Source: Verrucomicrobiota bacterium (lineage in GTDB: Bacteria > Verrucomicrobiota > Verrucomicrobiia > CAIQCK01). From it: a DNA stretch of 64,000 nt. This document shows, in pieces, positions 35,215-45,017 of this stretch. A program made the translations under genes and the position numbers. The notes below the pieces were generated by a model, which searched no databases, was not told where the DNA came from, and was given only the letters and a program-made list of their open reading frames with translations. The stretch covers positions 124,001 to 188,000 of the forward strand of contig JACRQF010000009.1 of the NCBI GenBank assembly GCA_016222825.1, given 5' to 3'. Position 1 is the first letter of the stretch, and each line of letters begins with the position of its first letter.

Positions 35215-36435
35215 CTACTTCTTCGCCTGCTTCTCGACCATCGCCTTCACGCGGAGGCGGAGGGCGTTGAGCTTGATGAAGCCGGTGGCGTCGTCCTGGT
35301 TGTAGATGCTCTCGCCGCTCTCCATCGTCGCGATGTCGGGACGGTAGAGCGAGAGGGCGCTCTTGCGGCCGACAGTGATGATGTTGCCCTTGTAGAGCTT
35401 GAGCCGGACGGTGCCGGTGACGTTCTGCTGGCTTTCCTCGACGAGCGCCTGCAACGCCAGCCGCTCCGGCGAGAACCAGAAGCCGTAATAGACCAGTTCG
35501 CTGTAGCGCGGGATGAGCGAGTCGCGCAGGTGCATGACCTCGACCTCGCGGTCCATCGTCAGCGTCTCCATCTGGCGGTGCGCCGAGTGGAGGATCGTGC
35601 CGCCGGGCGTTTCATAGACGCCGCGCGACTTCATGCCGACGAACCGGTTCTCGACGAGGTCCACGCGGCCGACGCCGTGCTTGCCGCCGAGTTTGTTCAG
35701 CGTGCGCAGGACGTTGGCGGGCGAGAGGCGCTTGCCGTTGACGGCGACGCAGATGCCGCGCACGAAGTCGAGCGTGACATACTCCGGACGGTTCGGCGCG
35801 TCTTCGGGCGCGACGCTGAGCTTGAACATGTCCTTCGGCGGCTCCATCCACGGGTCTTCCAGGATGCCGCTCTCGAAGCTGATGTGCAGGAGGTTGCGGT
35901 CCATCGAGTAGGGCTTCTTCGCGCTCGCCTCGACGGGGATGTTCTTGTCGGCACAGTAGGCGATCATCTCGGCGCGGCCGGGGAATTGTTTCCGGAAGCG
36001 CTCCTCCCGCCACGGGGCGATGACCTTGATGTTCGGCTCCAGCGCGTAGGCGGTCAGCTCGAAGCGGACCTGGTCGTTGCCTTTGCCGGTCGCGCCGTGG
36101 CCGACGGCGTCGGCTTTCTCCTTGCGGGCGATCTCGATCATTCGCTTTGCGATGAGCGGCCGGGCGATGCTGGTGCCGAGGAAATACTGGTTCTCGTAGA
36201 TCGCGCCGGCTTGGATCATCGGGAAGATGAAGTCGCGCGCGAACTCCTCGGTGAGGTCGTCAATGTAGATCTTCGACGCGCCGGTCTTGCGAGCCTTCTT
36301 GTCGAGGCCCTTGAGTTCCTCCTCCTGCCCAATGTCGGCGCAGAAGGCGATCATCTCAGCGTTGTAGGTTTCCTTGATCCAGGAAAGGAGGACGGAGGTG
36401 TCCAAACCACCTGAGTAAGCCAAAACAATTTTCAT
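35215..36435 (-). CDS. argG: Argininosuccinate synthase
   Basis: ArgG joins citrulline and aspartate with ATP to form argininosuccinate in the cytoplasm. The 406-residue product starts with the ATP-binding P-loop-like [13 protein letters not shown] and contains [45 protein letters not shown] and the C-terminal [17 protein letters not shown] region. The ATG at 36435 fits the family start; the 18 upstream codons are heptamer-repeat DNA. The spacer to argF is made wholly of heptamers, so no Shine-Dalgarno sequence is visible. Codons for the [17 protein letters not shown] stretch (35303-35368) are the parent or a relative of three intergenic repeats nearby. Confidence 0.96.
   Translation of the reverse strand: MKIVLAYSGGLDTSVLLSWIKETYNAEMIAFCADIGQEEELKGLDKKARKTGASKIYIDDLTEEFARDFIFPMIQAGAIYENQYFLGTSIARPLIAKRMIEIARKEKADAVGHGATGKGNDQVRFELTAYALEPNIKVIAPWREERFRKQFPGRAEMIAYCADKNIPVEASAKKPYSMDRNLLHISFESGILEDPWMEPPKDMFKLSVAPEDAPNRPEYVTLDFVRGICVAVNGKRLSPANVLRTLNKLGGKHGVGRVDLVENRFVGMKSRGVYETPGGTILHSAHRQMETLTMDREVEVMHLRDSLIPRYSELVYYGFWFSPERLALQALVEESQQNVTGTVRLKLYKGNIITVGRKSALSLYRPDIATMESGESIYNQDDATGFIKLNALRLRVKAMVEKQAKK
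35303..35368 (-). repeat. argG internal segment shared with dispersed repeats (copy A)
   Basis: This stretch of argG coding sequence recurs at 34339-34388, 31002-31050 and 32889-32949, always in the same orientation. It contains a small internal palindrome, CATCG-TCG-CGATG. The protein it encodes looks like normal ArgG sequence, so argG is more likely the source than a target of insertion. Confidence 0.65.
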
Positions 36436-36476
36436 AGTCGTAATGCGTAATGCGTAATTCGTAACTCGTGATTCGG

Positions 36477-36477
<1 letters not shown>
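36436..36477. repeat. Heptanucleotide repeat filling the argF-argG spacer
   Basis: Successive seven-base units ATGCGTA, ATGCGTA, ATTCGTA, ACTCGTG and ATTCGGC run without interruption from the argG start codon to the argF stop codon. They leave no room for a conventional ribosome-binding site. Confidence 0.8.
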
Positions 36478-37384
<907 letters not shown>

Positions 37385-37388
<4 letters not shown>

Positions 37389-38608
37389 GACAACTGTCCC
37401 AGCACTTTCTCCACAATGGCCAGCGCGGCATCCGCGTCGGCGTTTGAAATCGTCAGCGGCGGCACGAACCGGAAGGTATGTGTGCCGGCCGGCACAACCA
37501 GCAGGCCCGCCGCCGCGCATTGGGCGACAACGTCCTTCACTTCGCGGTCCAGTTCGATGCCGAGCATCAGGCCGAGGCCGCGCACTTCCTTGATGCACGG
37601 AAACTTCGCTTGTAGCGCCTTCAAGCCGCGCTTGAGCCGCTTGCTGCGCACGACGGCCTTTGCCATCAAGTTCTTCTCCTCAACCGTGCGGATGACGGCG
37701 AGGCCGACTGCGCAGGCGAGCGGAGTGCCGCCAAACGTCGAGGCGTGCGTGCCGGGGCCGAGAAGGTCACAGAGCGGCTTCTCGCCGTCGGCGGTCTTCA
37801 CTTTGCGCGCGGCGCGCGTCCAGATAACGCCGATGGGGAAACCGCCGCCGATGCCTTTGGCCATCGAAAACGCATCGGGCGCCACATCGGGCGCGATGGA
37901 TTGGAAACCAAAGAATCTTCCGGTCCGGCCGTTGCCGCATTGGACTTCATCGAACATCAGCAGAAGATTCAGCTCGTCGCAAAGCTGGCGCAGGCCGCGC
38001 AGGAACTCGGGTGTCGCGGGCCGGATGCCGCTCTCGCCTTGGATCGGCTCGACGAGGATGGCGGCGGTCTGCGGGCCGACGGCGGCGCGAACGGCATCGA
38101 GGTTATTGAACGGCACGTGCTTGAAGCCCGGCATCATCGGCTCAAAGCCTTTCTTCACCTTCTCCTGGCCGGTGGCTGCGATGCCCGCCATCGTGCGGCC
38201 GTGGAAGCTGCCTTCCATCGTGATGATCTCGAAGCGGCCGTCGTCGTGGCCGAACTTGCGCGCGAGCTTGTAGAGCGCCTCGTTGGCCTCCGCGCCGCTG
38301 TTGCAGAAGAAGCACTTTCCGTCAGCGCCGGCCAGTTCGACGAGCTTCTTCGCCAGCAAACCCTGCGGCTCGGTGTAGTAGAGGTTGGAGCAGTGAATGA
38401 GGGTCGGCGACTGCTGCTTGAGCGCACGAACGATGGCAGGGTGGCTGTGACCGAGGATGTTGACGGCCACGCCGCCGCCGAAGTCGAGATACTCCTTGCC
38501 GTCGGCGTCCCAGCACTTGCTGCCCTTGCCACGCACGATGGTCAGCGACCGGCCGTAGGTCGGCATGACGTAGTTGTCATAGAGGGCGACGATCTCAGCG
38601 GTTGTCAT
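37385..38608 (-). CDS. argD: Acetylornithine aminotransferase
   Basis: This PLP-dependent class III aminotransferase converts N-acetylglutamate semialdehyde to N-acetylornithine. It has 407 residues with the family marks LDFGGGVAVNILGHSHP, FFCNSGAEANEAL, GSFHGRT, ILVEPIQGESGI, MFDEVQCGNGRTG and the PLP lysine in SMAKGIGGG (Lys251). The gene overlaps argB upstream and argF downstream by 4 bp each (ATGA), indicating tight translational coupling. A succinyl-diaminopimelate side activity is common in the family but cannot be judged here. Confidence 0.94.
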
Positions 38609-39465
38609 TGCACTATCTCCGTTCCAACGCCTTTGTCGGTGAAAATCTCCAGCAGCACGCTGTGCGGCACGCGACCGTCCACAAAGTGAACGCGATGCAC
38701 GCCTGACTTCACAGCTTCGACGGCGCTGTCCACTTTCGGGATCATGCCCTTGTCCACGATGCCGGCGGTTTTCAGCGCAGGCACTTCGGCAATGTGCAGG
38801 CTGGAAATGAGCGTCGCCGGGTTCTTTGGATCGCGCATCAGCCCGGGCACGTCGCTCATGAACACGAGCCGGCGCGCCTTGAGGGCGATGGCAGCCATCG
38901 CGGCGGCCACGTCAGCGTTGCAGTTGTAGATGAGGCCGTCCTCACCGAGTGCTATCGGGCTGACCACCGGCGTGATGGAACGGTGGATGCACTGCCGCAA
39001 CGGGTCGGTGTTCACCTCGACGACCTCGCCGACGAAGCCGAGATCCACGCCGCCGGTAACGAGCTTGCGGCACTTGAAAATCTCCGCGCCGGAAAAGCCG
39101 CGCGCCTTGCCGCCGAGCGACTCGATGGTCTTGACGATCTCCGGGTTGATCTCGCGCGAGAGGACGCGGTCAACGATCTCGACGCTGGCCTTGTCGGTGA
39201 CGCGCATGCCTTGGACGAAGTTCGCCTTGAGGCCGGCGGCGTCCATCGCGCGGGTGATGGCCTTGCCGCCGCCGTGGACGACGACGGGGTTGATGCCGAC
39301 GGCTTCGAGGAAGACCACGTCGGCGGCGACGCCGTTGCGGACTTTCGGGTCCGGCGAGTCCATGAAACTGCCGCCGTATTTGACGACGAAGGTTTCGCTG
39401 CGGAACCGCTGGATGTAAGGCAACGCCTCCAGCAAAACGTCGGCTTTCTCAATGAGGGCTTGCAT
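38605..39465 (-). CDS. argB: Acetylglutamate kinase
   Basis: ArgB phosphorylates N-acetylglutamate, the usual control point of the pathway. The 286-residue product shows FVVKYGGSFMD (phosphate loop), VVVHGGGKAITRAMD, FVQGMRVTD, YNCNADVAAAMAA and FMSDVPGLMRDP. The N-terminal segment before the first motif (ALIEKADVLLEALPYIQRF) is like the N-terminal helix found in arginine-inhibited, hexameric NAGKs, so feedback control by arginine is plausible. The start at 39465 is preceded by heptamer-repeat DNA and no clear ribosome-binding site. Confidence 0.95.
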   Translation of the reverse strand: MQALIEKADVLLEALPYIQRFRSETFVVKYGGSFMDSPDPKVRNGVAADVVFLEAVGINPVVVHGGGKAITRAMDAAGLKANFVQGMRVTDKASVEIVDRVLSREINPEIVKTIESLGGKARGFSGAEIFKCRKLVTGGVDLGFVGEVVEVNTDPLRQCIHRSITPVVSPIALGEDGLIYNCNADVAAAMAAIALKARRLVFMSDVPGLMRDPKNPATLISSLHIAEVPALKTAGIVDKGMIPKVDSAVEAVKSGVHRVHFVDGRVPHSVLLEIFTDKGVGTEIVQ

Positions 39466-39479
39466 GGTTGTTGAACGTG

Positions 39480-39566
39480 ACTCGTGATTCGTAACTCGTG
39501 ACTCGTGATTCGACATTGCCGAAACACGAACCACGCATCACGAATTACGGATTACGACTCACGCTA
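39480..39566. repeat. Inverted heptanucleotide repeats between argJ and argB
   Basis: The left array is ACTCGTG, ATTCGTA, ACTCGTG, ACTCGTG, ATTCGAC (39480-39514). After ten bases the right array is CACGAAC, CACGCAT, CACGAAT, TACGGAT, TACGACT, CACGCTA (39525-39566), the complementary form. Together they can fold into a long hairpin in the argJ-argB spacer. The last unit contains the argJ stop codon. Confidence 0.8.
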
Positions 39567-40790
39567 CTCTCCCTTGTTGAACTCCACGTAGGCTTCCGTC
39601 AGATCCGTTGTGTAGGCGGTAAACTTGCCTTCGCCGAGGTTGAGGTCCACGCGGACGGTGAACTCCGGCTGTGTGAGGACTTTTTTCATGCGCCTCGCCG
39701 GAAGGCCCGTAGGCGCGCCGCCAGCAACAGCGTGCAGCTTGTCGTAGTAGAGGTCGAGTTTGTCCGGGTCCACCTGCGCGCCGCTGTAGCCGACGGCGCA
39801 AAGAACGCGGCCCCAGTTCGGGTCGCCACCGCACCAGGCGCATTTGGCGAGCATGGAATTGGCGACGGCCTTGGCTGCGAGCCGGGCATCAGCATCGCTG
39901 GCTGCGCCGGTGATCTCGACGTTGATGAACTTGGTGACGCACTCGCCGTCGCGGACGATCGCCTGCGCCATTTTCAACATGACGAAGTTCAGCGCCTCCT
40001 GGAACTTCGGGTAATCGGGATGCTCCAGCGTGAGCGGGATGTTGCCGGCCATGCCGTTGGCGAGGATGATGACGGTGTCGTTGGTGCTGGTGTCGTTGTC
40101 CACGCTGATGCGGTTGAACGACTGGTCCGCCGCCGCCCGCAACGCCTTGTCGAGGCAGTTGGTGCTGACGGTGGCGTCGGTGGTGATGAAACAGAACATC
40201 GTCGCCAGCGAGGGGTTGATCATGCCCGCGCCCTTGGCGATGGCGCCGATGCGGACCTCGCGGTCGTTGATCTTCAGCGTGACGGCGATTTCCTTCGCGT
40301 TCTTGTCCGTGGTCATGATGGCGCGCGCCGCCGCCGCGCCGCCCTCGTCGCTGAGAATCTGCTCGGCGGCGCGGATGCCGCTGAGCACGTTTTCCATCGG
40401 CAGGTTCACGCCGATGCGGCCGGTGGAGGCGACGAGCACCTCATGCGGCGCGACGGCGAGCAACTCGGCCGTGAGGCGCGCCATGTCGAGCGCGTCCTTC
40501 ATGCCCTTCTCGCCGGTGCAGGCGTTGGCGTTGCCGCTGTTGGCGACAATGGCCTGGGCGCGGCCCTTGGCGATGTGCTTCTGCGAAACGCGCACGGGCG
40601 CGGCCTTGACGAGGTTGCTCGTGAACACGGCGGCCGCGTGGGCGGGCATCATCGAGACAATGAGCGCCAGGTCGAGCGGCGTGTCTTTTTCGGTTTTGCC
40701 GGCCGGCTTGATGCCGCAATGAACGCCGGCGGCTCGGAATCCCTTGGCGGCGGTGATGCCGCCGGGAATGACTTTGTATTTCGCTTTCAT
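39564..40790 (-). CDS. argJ: Bifunctional ornithine acetyltransferase / N-acetylglutamate synthase
   Basis: ArgJ transfers the acetyl group of N-acetylornithine to glutamate, recycling acetate; bifunctional forms also use acetyl-CoA. The 408-residue precursor shows the self-cleavage site typical of this Ntn-type enzyme: GAGMINPSLATMF, with nucleophile Thr197, where the chain would split into alpha and beta subunits. Other marks are VFTSNLVKAAPV, ANSGNANACTG, STGRIGVNLPM and the C-terminal region GGDPNWGRVLCAVGYSG. Its presence means this organism uses the cyclic acetyl pathway. It starts 28 bp after argC. Confidence 0.95.
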   Translation of the reverse strand: MKAKYKVIPGGITAAKGFRAAGVHCGIKPAGKTEKDTPLDLALIVSMMPAHAAAVFTSNLVKAAPVRVSQKHIAKGRAQAIVANSGNANACTGEKGMKDALDMARLTAELLAVAPHEVLVASTGRIGVNLPMENVLSGIRAAEQILSDEGGAAAARAIMTTDKNAKEIAVTLKINDREVRIGAIAKGAGMINPSLATMFCFITTDATVSTNCLDKALRAAADQSFNRISVDNDTSTNDTVIILANGMAGNIPLTLEHPDYPKFQEALNFVMLKMAQAIVRDGECVTKFINVEITGAASDADARLAAKAVANSMLAKCAWCGGDPNWGRVLCAVGYSGAQVDPDKLDLYYDKLHAVAGGAPTGLPARRMKKVLTQPEFTVRVDLNLGEGKFTAYTTDLTEAYVEFNKGE

Positions 40791-40818
40791 GTTTTTTCGG
40801 GACCGGCGAACGAGCCGG

Positions 40819-41847
40819 TCAAAGCAATCCGGTTGTCTCATCGAAACCGCACATCAAATTCAGCGATTGCACCGCCTGGCCGCCAGCGCCTTTGACGATG
40901 TTGTCCACCGTGCTCAGCGCGATCAGCCGGTTCGTGCGCGGGTCAATCCGCACCGCCACATCCAGGCAGTTGGTGCCGGCAATGTTCTTGGTATCGGGCA
41001 GCCGGCCCGGCTCCATTACGCGAACGAACGGCTCGTTCCGGTAAAAATCCTCGTAAAGCTTCTGCGCGTCCGCCTGCGCGAGCGGCTTGGCTAGATCGAA
41101 ATAGACCGTTGTGTGAATGCCGCGGTTGATCGGCACCAGTGTCGGCGTGAAGCTGATGGTGATTGGCGTCGCTGCCAGCAGGCTCAACTCCTGCTCGATC
41201 TCCGAGAGATGCCGGTGTTTCGGCAGACCGTAGGCGCGCACGCTCTCGTTGCACTCGATGAAAAGGTAGTCCGGCTCCGCCTTGCGCCCCGCGCCGGAGG
41301 GGCTGCTAAGCGAGTTGGCGACGATGCCGGTGGTCTTGACGACATGGTTCTTCAGCGCGGGCGCTGACGCGAGGATGATGCTGGTCGGATAGCACCCCGG
41401 CGAAGCGACGAGCCGCGCCTTGCGGATGGCGTCTCGCCGAAGTTCCGGGCTGCCGTAGATGGCGTCCTTCAACAAAGCCGGTGCCGGATGCTCGTGCGCG
41501 TAGAAATCCTTGTAAACCTCCGCGCTCCGCAGCCGGAAATCGGCGCTGAGGTCAATGACCCGCAGTCCTTTCTCCAGCAGCGGCGCGGCAAACTCCGCCG
41601 CCACGCCGTGCGGCAATGCCAAAAATGCGATCTCCGCCTGCCGCGCGATGTCGTCCACCTTCGGCTCGGTGAAGACGAGCTTGCTGCGGCTGGCGAACTT
41701 GGGGAAGGCTTTGCCAAGCGGCTGGCCCGCCTGTTGGCGCGACGTCACGCACGTCAGTTCGACGGCGGGATGCGACAACAGCAGCCGCACCAGCTCTTCG
41801 CCGGTGTAGCCACTGGCTCCAACAATGGCGACTTTGACCTTGTTCAT
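40819..41847 (-). CDS. argC: N-acetyl-gamma-glutamyl-phosphate reductase
   Basis: ArgC reduces N-acetylglutamyl phosphate to the semialdehyde with NADPH. The 342-residue product begins with the Rossmann motif VAIVGASGYTGEEL and has the catalytic Cys152 in ASPGCYPTS. Further type 1 ArgC marks are ALPHGVAAEF, IDLSADFRLR, SPSGAGRKAE, NRGIHTTVYF and GTNCLDVAVRID. It is the first gene of the argCJBDFG run. The 5' region to the upstream rpsI terminator is an inverted heptamer-repeat array. I saw no convincing ARG-box operator. Confidence 0.96.
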   Translation of the reverse strand: MNKVKVAIVGASGYTGEELVRLLLSHPAVELTCVTSRQQAGQPLGKAFPKFASRSKLVFTEPKVDDIARQAEIAFLALPHGVAAEFAAPLLEKGLRVIDLSADFRLRSAEVYKDFYAHEHPAPALLKDAIYGSPELRRDAIRKARLVASPGCYPTSIILASAPALKNHVVKTTGIVANSLSSPSGAGRKAEPDYLFIECNESVRAYGLPKHRHLSEIEQELSLLAATPITISFTPTLVPINRGIHTTVYFDLAKPLAQADAQKLYEDFYRNEPFVRVMEPGRLPDTKNIAGTNCLDVAVRIDPRTNRLIALSTVDNIVKGAGGQAVQSLNLMCGFDETTGLL

Positions 41848-41942
41848 ACGTCGTGATTCGTAACTCGTAATTGGTGACTCGCGACTCGGGGCAACGCAAA
41901 ACTCCTTTACGACTCACGAATCACCAATCACGCGTCACGAAC
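41848..41942. repeat. Inverted heptanucleotide repeats upstream of argC
   Basis: The left array contains ATTCGTA, ACTCGTA, ATTGGTG, ACTCGCG, ACTCGGG (41856-41890). The right array contains TACGACT, CACGAAT, CACCAAT, CACGCGT, CACGAAC (41908-41942). They form a potential long hairpin occupying the whole argC leader up to the rpsI terminator, so any argC promoter must lie within or beyond it. Confidence 0.8.
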
Positions 41943-41950
41943 CTCCAAAG

Positions 41951-41980
41951 CAAAAAACCCCGACGGTTAGCCGGGGCTTT
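41951..41980 (-). terminator. Intrinsic terminator after rpsI
   Basis: On the minus strand CCCCGGC pairs with GTCGGGG (one G-U pair) around a TAACC loop, followed by six T residues (41957-41952). It lies 22 bp after the rpsI stop and separates the ribosomal operon from argC. Confidence 0.85.
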
Positions 41981-42001
41981 TCGCACGATTCGAAAATCCG
42001 A

Positions 42002-42436
42002 CTAACGCTTCGAGAACTGGAACCGCTTGCGGGCGCCGGGCTGGCCGTATTTCTTGCGCTCGCGCATACGCGGGTCGCGCGTCAACATGCCGGCGCTCTT
42101 GAGCTTCGGCCGCAGCGCGACGTCCACCTTGTTCAGGGCGCGGGCGACGCCGTGACGCACCGCGTCAGCCTGGCCGTGAGGGCCGCCGCCGATGACGTTG
42201 ACGAAAACGTCGAACTTGCCGGCCGTTTCGGTCAGCTTCAGCGGCTGCTGGATGGCTGTCCGATGCGACTCGATGGGAAAATAGTCTTCCACCAGCTTGC
42301 CGTTGACGGTCCATTTGCCGGTGCCGGGGGCGAGGCGGACGCGCGCGATGGCGGTCTTGCGGCGGCCGACGGCCCACGTGTATTGCTGGAGTTGTTGCTG
42401 CCGGGCGGCGGCGGTTGAGATTGCGATGGGTGCCAT
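42002..42436 (-). CDS. rpsI: 30S ribosomal protein S9
   Basis: S9 is a small-subunit protein whose basic C-terminal tail reaches the P-site tRNA. The 144-residue product has the classical [15 protein letters not shown] start of the domain, [28 protein letters not shown] and the conserved end [17 protein letters not shown]. It follows rplM by 19 bp as in most bacteria. The first 15 residues (Ala/Gln-rich) are an ordinary variable extension. Confidence 0.97.
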   Translation of the reverse strand: MAPIAISTAAARQQQLQQYTWAVGRRKTAIARVRLAPGTGKWTVNGKLVEDYFPIESHRTAIQQPLKLTETAGKFDVFVNVIGGGPHGQADAVRHGVARALNKVDVALRPKLKSAGMLTRDPRMRERKKYGQPGARKRFQFSKR

Positions 42437-42455
42437 GTGAGTCTCGAAAAGTCGC

Positions 42456-42887
42456 TTAGTTCAACGTCATCGGCTTGGGTTGCTGCGCGCTGTGCGGATG
42501 ATCGGCGCCAGCATAAATCTTCAGCTTCGTCAGCATCTGCTTGCCGAGCCGGCTCTTGGGGAGCATGCCCTTGACGGCGTGCTCGATGATGTTCTCCGGA
42601 TGCTTCGCGCGCACCTCGGCGACGGTGCGGTATCTTTCGCCGCCCCGCCAACCGGAATAGCTCATGTAGGTCTTCTGCTCTTCCTTCTTGCCGGTGAGCT
42701 TGACCTGCGCGGCGTTGATGACGACAACGAAGTCGCCAGCATCCAGATGGGGCGTGTAAGTGGGCTTGTCCTTGCCGCGCAAGGCGTTGGCGACCCTGAC
42801 GGCCAGCCGGCCCAGCACGACACCTTTGGCATCAAACACATGCCACTGACGAGTTACTTCCAATGGTTTAGGCAAAAAAGTCTTCAC
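42456..42887 (-). CDS. rplM: 50S ribosomal protein L13
   Basis: L13 is an early-assembly large-subunit protein that binds 23S rRNA. The product (143 residues) contains [46 protein letters not shown] and [14 protein letters not shown]. The start is taken as the GTG at 42887, giving [11 protein letters not shown], the usual family N-terminus; the frame is open to a TTG at 42896. A sigma-70-like promoter with a perfect TTGACA lies 24-53 bases upstream. Confidence 0.96.
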   Translation of the reverse strand: MKTFLPKPLEVTRQWHVFDAKGVVLGRLAVRVANALRGKDKPTYTPHLDAGDFVVVINAAQVKLTGKKEEQKTYMSYSGWRGGERYRTVAEVRAKHPENIIEHAVKGMLPKSRLGKQMLTKLKIYAGADHPHSAQQPKPMTLN

Positions 42888-42911
42888 AAGTTCCAAAATT
42901 TAAGGGCGCAG

Positions 42912-42940
42912 ACACTAACTACCGCCCCCACACCTGTCAA
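42912..42940 (-). promoter_or_regulatory. Sigma-70-type promoter for rplM-rpsI
   Basis: On the minus strand TTGACA (42940-42935) is followed after 17 bases by TAGTGT (42917-42912). The -35 box is perfect and the -10 box weak. The predicted start site is about 15-20 bases before the rplM start codon. No L13 autoregulatory leader was recognised. Confidence 0.5.
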
Positions 42941-43058
42941 CCACTTTTCTGGCGGAAAAGCGAAAATACTTCCAAAAAAACACAGGCACCGTGGGTTGTC
43001 CGTCGGTTTGGATGACGAAGACAGCTCAATACAAGCCGGATTCAGGCCGGATTCGCGG

Positions 43059-43439
43059 CTAGAACCCATGCCCCGACCGTGCCCACCGGATGCCGGCGCA
43101 TATCACCATTACCACAATGATCCAGATCCCCGCCATCCATCGCGGCTTGTATTGGCGCTTGATGCCAATCCCGGCCTCGTCCAGCGCCCAGGTCAGCAGG
43201 AAAGCAGCCGGAAAACCCAGAACCATGATGACGGAAATCCACGCCCAGTCCGGCGCGCCCACGAACCAGCGGCCAACGGGTTGGAAAACCTTGCCCAGTT
43301 GCTCAACAGCCCAGTTTGCAATGGGGTGCGAGCCGCTGCCCAGCGCTGAAACCACCACTTCCAGTAAAATCAAAGCGCCGATGGCCCCCAGCAACGCGCC
43401 GGCGACTCGCAGAAGTTGGCGTCGCAAACGTCTCATCAT
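43059..43439 (-). CDS. Small membrane protein of unknown function
   Basis: The 126-residue product has a basic start (MRRLRRQLLR) and three likely membrane helices: GALLGAIGALILLEVVVSAL, ISVIMVLGFPAAFLLTWAL and MAGIWIIVVMVICAGI. The first loop holds an Asn/Trp-containing amphipathic stretch (HPIANWAVEQLGKVFQPVGRW). I recognise no family. The ATG overlaps the prmA stop by 4 bp (ATGA), so it is translated with prmA. The spacer to rplM (42888-43058) carries the rplM promoter. Confidence 0.7.
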   Translation of the reverse strand: MMRRLRRQLLRVAGALLGAIGALILLEVVVSALGSGSHPIANWAVEQLGKVFQPVGRWFVGAPDWAWISVIMVLGFPAAFLLTWALDEAGIGIKRQYKPRWMAGIWIIVVMVICAGIRWARSGHGF

Positions 43440-44383
43440 AACGGTCGTCGCATCGCCCACGAGGTCCAGCCGCCCGCGCTTTCCCGCGCCACCGTGCGCC
43501 AGCCGAGCCGGTGGAACACCGCCGCCACCCGCTGCGCGTCGCGATCCAGCACGCCGGCCAGCGCCAGCGTGCCGCCAGGCTGCACGAACCGCGTGAGCCG
43601 GCGCGCGTTGCCCGTCAGCAGATCCGAGGCGAGGTTGGCGGTGACCAGACTGAACTTGCCGGCCGATCCGCTCTTCAAAGCAAAGTCCTCCAACGTGCTC
43701 TTAATGATCTCCAGCCGGCGATCCACGCGGTTGAGCTTCGCATTCGCGCGCGCCACGCGCACCGCCTGCCGGTCGTAATCGAATCCAATCGCCGGCGCAT
43801 AACCCAGCAGCGCCGCCGCAATCGGGAGAATGCCAGTGCCGCATCCGCAGTCAAGCATGGACACCTGGCCCCCAGCCCCTTGCCTCTTGCCCCTTCCCTC
43901 TTGCCCCTTCCCGCTTGCTTTCATCACCCGCTCCACCGTCCGCAAACAAAACGCCGTCGTCGGATGGTGCCCGGTGCCGAAAGCAAGCGTCGGGTCAATC
44001 TCGATCACCACCTGCCCCTCGCGCGCCGGCCATTTCGCCCACGTCGGTTTCACCACCAGCGTCGGCGAGATTCGCACCGGCTCGAAACTGTTCCGCCACG
44101 CGCGCGCCCAGTCCTTCGCGAGGATGATCTTGCGCCGCACGCGGATTGCGCCGGGCGCCAGGCCCAGCTCGCCCAAAATGTCGCGGAAGGCCCGCACCGA
44201 CCGCAGGATCTTCTCCGTCCCGCGCCGCGCCGGCATGAACAGCGAAATCTCCGCGCGGTCGCCGCTGGCCGGCATCCAGCTCGTGGGCCATTGGCCCGCC
44301 AGCGAACGCAGGTGCATCGTGAACGCCGGCTCCAGCCGCCGCGGCACCGTCACCAGTATCTGTTGCAGTTTCCCGTGAGTCAT
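43436..44383 (-). CDS. prmA: Ribosomal protein L11 methyltransferase
   Basis: This SAM-dependent enzyme trimethylates lysines and the N-terminus of L11. The C-terminal two-thirds contains the family motifs IDPTLAFGTGHHPTT, MLDCGCGTGILPIAAALLG (SAM site), GFDYDRQAVRVARANA and VTANLASDLL. The start at 44383 gives 315 residues with an N-terminal domain typical of PrmA. An extra Gly/Gln/Arg-rich loop (SGKGQEGRGKRQGAGGQ) sits between the GTGHHPTT helix and the SAM motif. It is encoded by a heptanucleotide tandem repeat (43880-43918), so it appears to be an in-frame repeat expansion in a loop tolerant of insertions. Confidence 0.92.
   Translation of the reverse strand: MTHGKLQQILVTVPRRLEPAFTMHLRSLAGQWPTSWMPASGDRAEISLFMPARRGTEKILRSVRAFRDILGELGLAPGAIRVRRKIILAKDWARAWRNSFEPVRISPTLVVKPTWAKWPAREGQVVIEIDPTLAFGTGHHPTTAFCLRTVERVMKASGKGQEGRGKRQGAGGQVSMLDCGCGTGILPIAAALLGYAPAIGFDYDRQAVRVARANAKLNRVDRRLEIIKSTLEDFALKSGSAGKFSLVTANLASDLLTGNARRLTRFVQPGGTLALAGVLDRDAQRVAAVFHRLGWRTVARESAGGWTSWAMRRPL
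43880..43918. repeat. Heptanucleotide tandem repeat inside prmA
   Basis: TTGCC or TTCCC begins at 43880, 43887, 43894, 43901, 43908 and 43915, an exact seven-base period (units such as TTGCCTC, TTGCCCC, TTCCCTC). It encodes the low-complexity loop of PrmA. Confidence 0.85.
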
Positions 44384-44465
44384 CGTGTTTCTGTTTTGGA
44401 GTCGGACGCGCCCTCCGAGATTATGCTGGCGCGGCGGCCCGGCAAAAGTCAATGTCGTATCGGTA

Positions 44466-44945
44466 ATGAAAATCGGTCTCATCAGCGACACGCACGGCCA
44501 TCTCGATCCGCGGATCGCCGCGTTGTTCGCCGGCGTCGGCCACATCCTGCACGCTGGCGACATCGGCGGCGAGCCGCTCCTCGGCGAACTGCGCGCCATC
44601 GCTCCCGTCACCGCCGTCCTCGGCAACACCGACGGCCACTTGCGCGACCACGGAATCCGCGACGTCGAACGCCGCGCGCTCGGCGGCAAGACCTTCCTCG
44701 TCATCCACGCCGGCCGGCCGCACGGCCTCACCGAAGACGTGCGCCGGATGATCTTCGACGGCGAAAAACCCGACGTGGTCGTCTTCGGCCACACGCACCA
44801 GCCGGAGCGGATCGTCGAGAACGGCGTCGTCTTCGTCAACCCCGGCTCGGCCAGCCGCCCGCGCATGCACCATCCCGCCACCGTCGCCATCGCCGAAATC
44901 CACGCCGACGGCCGCCTCGAAGTCCACTGGCTGAAGCTCGGCTGA
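44466..44945 (+). CDS. YfcE/MJ0936-family metallophosphoesterase
   Basis: This cytoplasmic phosphodiesterase-type protein has 159 residues, the normal family length. All metal-binding blocks of the calcineurin-like fold are present in order: GLISDTHGH, LHAGDIGGE, VLGNTDGHLRD, LVIHAGRPHG, FGHTHQPE and NPGSASRPR. Family members hydrolyse bis-pNPP and phosphodiesters in vitro; the physiological substrate is generally unknown. The start at 44466 places the first motif at residue 4. It is divergent from prmA. Confidence 0.93.
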   Translation: MKIGLISDTHGHLDPRIAALFAGVGHILHAGDIGGEPLLGELRAIAPVTAVLGNTDGHLRDHGIRDVERRALGGKTFLVIHAGRPHGLTEDVRRMIFDGEKPDVVVFGHTHQPERIVENGVVFVNPGSASRPRMHHPATVAIAEIHADGRLEVHWLKLG

Positions 44946-45017
44946 GCCGCAAAAACCATTCGACAGACGCCGGGCCGCCGCTATACTCCGCCGCCGCTTT
45001 TGGAAACGGAAGGTTTT

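Noticed and set aside
41848..41942. Riboswitch or ARG-box operator in the argC leader
   Set aside because: The leader consists of heptamer repeats that recur in unrelated spacers; no conserved riboswitch core or ArgR-type operator pattern was recognised.
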